Below the pieces are notes generated by a model. It saw only the letters and a program-made list of their open reading frames with translations. It had not been told where the DNA came from and searched no databases. A program made the translations under genes and the position numbers. From Accumulibacter sp. (GTDB lineage Bacteria > Pseudomonadota > Gammaproteobacteria > Burkholderiales > Rhodocyclaceae), in assembly GCA_031290495.1 (NCBI GenBank), contig JAITNL010000124.1, positions 1 to 35,711 of the forward strand: 35,711 nucleotides of DNA, in the 5' to 3' direction. Of this stretch, positions 33,956 to 35,711 are shown one piece after another (the first letter of the stretch is position 1; each line of letters opens with the position of its first letter).

Positions 33956-35429
33956 TATTTTCTCCCAAGAATGCCGTGTAACCGCGGAATGCGGTGTATA
34001 GGTCGATCTTACTTATCACTTCGAATGGCGAGTGCATGGATAGCACGGGGATTCCGCAGTCAAGCACTTCTATTCCAAGCCCGGCGAAGTGTAGGGCTAT
34101 CGTCCCGCCGCCGCCTTTGTCGACCTTACCTAAGTTTCCATACTGCCACCGCACTCCGTTCTTGTCGAGCGTATTCAAAACGCGCCGGCAAAACTCTGCG
34201 TTCGCATCGCTTCCTCCGACTTTGCCGCCCCGGCCCGTGTACTTGGATATTGCAAGTCCTTTCCCAAAATGTGACGCCGTCTTCTTGTCGAAAACGCCTG
34301 CAAAGCCTGGATCGAATGCCGCATTCACATCAGACGACAGCATGTACGACCTGCTCAGCGCAAGCCGCCTGTCTATGTCAAAGCCTGCCGACAACGCCTT
34401 TTCCGAGCCTTCCCGTAAGGCCAGAAGATACGACACGAAGTTTTCGAAGTTCTTACTCTGCGATCCGGTGTTCCCATAAGACCCAATCTCTTCTTTGTCC
34501 TCCAAAACACATATCGCCGTCCGCTCAGGCGGACTTTTGTTACCCGCAATCAACAAAGCTGCCGCAAAAGACGTGTAAGCGCAGCACCTGTCATCATGCC
34601 CGTAGGCACCTATCATGCTCCGGTCGAATCCTAAGTCACGCGCTTTGTGCGCGGGCACCACTTCAAACTCGGCAGACGCGAAATCTTCTTCCTTGATTCC
34701 ATATTTTTCATAGAGAATATTGAGTACGCCCAACTTAACCTTATCCTCAACTTTTTCGTCAATGTAAGGCTCAGACCCCACGAGGAGGTCCAACTCTTCC
34801 CCCCCAACAAACTCAGACGCCTTCTTGTCCATCTGTTCACGCGCAAGATGAGGGAGTAAGTCTGTCACGGTAAAAACGCAATCGCTCTCATTTTCACCCA
34901 CCACTACAGTACATTTCTCACCGTTTTTCTTGATTACTATGCCGTGGATCGCAAGCGGTATCGTAGACCATTGGTAATGTTTGATTCCGCCATAGTAGTG
35001 CGTATCCATGAAAGCCAAGCCCGTATCTTCATACAGCGGATTCGTCTTCAAGTCGATTCTGGGCGAGTCTATGTGCGCCCCCAGTATGTTGAAGCCTTCG
35101 GTCATTGGCCGCGAGCCTACTATAGCAAAGATCACGGCCTTATCTCGGACATTCTGGACTACTTTGTCCCCTGCCGCAATCACGTCTCCCTTAGCAAGTG
35201 CTTCATCGACATCCTTGAACCCATTGTTCTTTAGGATAGCCATCGCTTGAGTGGTAAACTCTCTTTCTGTCTTCGCGCTGTCGAGAAAACTTTTGTAGTC
35301 CTCGGCAAACTTGAACACCTTGTCCCGTTCATCAGCCGCCAGCGTCTCCCAGCAATTCTTTACCGAGAATCCTATCTTTTCCAGCAAGACTTCACCGCCG
35401 GACTTTTCTTTGTTCTTATCAGAAGCCAT
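33948..35429 (-). CDS. M18 family aminopeptidase
   Basis: GGAGGT RBS; ILGAHIDSPRIDLKTNPLYED...HYYGGIKHYQW...GAYGHDDRCCAYTSFAALL-like motif, VLEDKEEIGSYGNTGSQSKNFE, ...VLDCGIPVLSMHSPFEV. Confidence 0.93.
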   Translation of the reverse strand: MASDKNKEKSGGEVLLEKIGFSVKNCWETLAADERDKVFKFAEDYKSFLDSAKTEREFTTQAMAILKNNGFKDVDEALAKGDVIAAGDKVVQNVRDKAVIFAIVGSRPMTEGFNILGAHIDSPRIDLKTNPLYEDTGLAFMDTHYYGGIKHYQWSTIPLAIHGIVIKKNGEKCTVVVGENESDCVFTVTDLLPHLAREQMDKKASEFVGGEELDLLVGSEPYIDEKVEDKVKLGVLNILYEKYGIKEEDFASAEFEVVPAHKARDLGFDRSMIGAYGHDDRCCAYTSFAAALLIAGNKSPPERTAICVLEDKEEIGSYGNTGSQSKNFENFVSYLLALREGSEKALSAGFDIDRRLALSRSYMLSSDVNAAFDPGFAGVFDKKTASHFGKGLAISKYTGRGGKVGGSDANAEFCRRVLNTLDKNGVRWQYGNLGKVDKGGGGTIALHFAGLGIEVLDCGIPVLSMHSPFEVISKIDLYTAFRGYTAFLGENSG

Positions 35430-35585
35430 ATAACCTCCACGTCCATTATACGAAACAAAACTGATTTCAACAAGCCCCGTCCGATATTTCGTACCACGTT
35501 GAAAAGCTCGGCGCAACAAGCGCCGCCTATGAATTATCTGAGTACGCCACACCCAAATTGAACCCCGGCAGGGGTTTGTCAATTA

Positions 35586-35711
35586 CTATGTACCCACTTT
35601 AAAAACACCCAGCAGGCGAAAGTCTTCGGTAGTGAGCATTAGAGCTTCCATTGCGGCGTCGAAGTTGGCCTTGTCGTTGGGGACGCTTACGTCCACGTAG
35701 AAAAGATAACG
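35586..35711 (-). CDS. Prephenate dehydratase / ACT domain C-terminal end (partial)
   Basis: RYLFYVDVSVPNDKANFDAAMEALMLTTEDFRLLGVFKVGT*, the typical YLFFVD...AL..L......LG.Y/F ending of PheA. Confidence 0.7.
   Translation of the reverse strand, partial: RYLFYVDVSVPNDKANFDAAMEALMLTTEDFRLLGVFKVGT

Noticed and set aside
1-35711. CRISPR array, tRNA or rRNA genes
   Set aside because: No regularly spaced direct repeats with unique spacers and no recognisable tRNA/rRNA core motifs were seen; the tandem repeats found (54 bp coding modules, 11 bp, TGAG) are not CRISPR.

Overview
The window looks like two pieces. About 1-33,130 is a GC-rich proteobacterial chromosome segment. It carries a T4SS tail (virB10-virB11) next to exbB-exbD-tonB, a tandem triplication of a DUF1640-like coiled-coil gene, a two-partner secretion locus (TpsB, and TpsA with GLUG repeats) with an embedded ModA-like secreted protein and a brnTA toxin-antitoxin pair, and a thermonuclease. 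It also carries a FlhE-like secreted protein next to an unrecognised 415-aa protein, a COG2509 FAD oxidoreductase / class II aldolase / mtnA overlapping operon (candidate DHAP-shunt module), an HDOD protein, DedA, prk, fbp, a CDF transporter, two perfect DnaA boxes, a decayed toxin-antitoxin island, an AAA/DUF4143 ATPase and sbcD-sbcC. About 33,140-35,711 is a lower-GC segment of different style with pheA (C-terminal end), an M18 aminopeptidase, parA and the first ~22 codons of parB. sbcC and parB break at the same point, so this is probably an assembly chimera. Several degenerate genes were reconstructed by eye: a HigB/RelE-type toxin with a stop and a frameshift, a YafQ-like toxin with a frameshift, and a transposase remnant. 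All assignments come from reading protein and DNA motifs without database searches.
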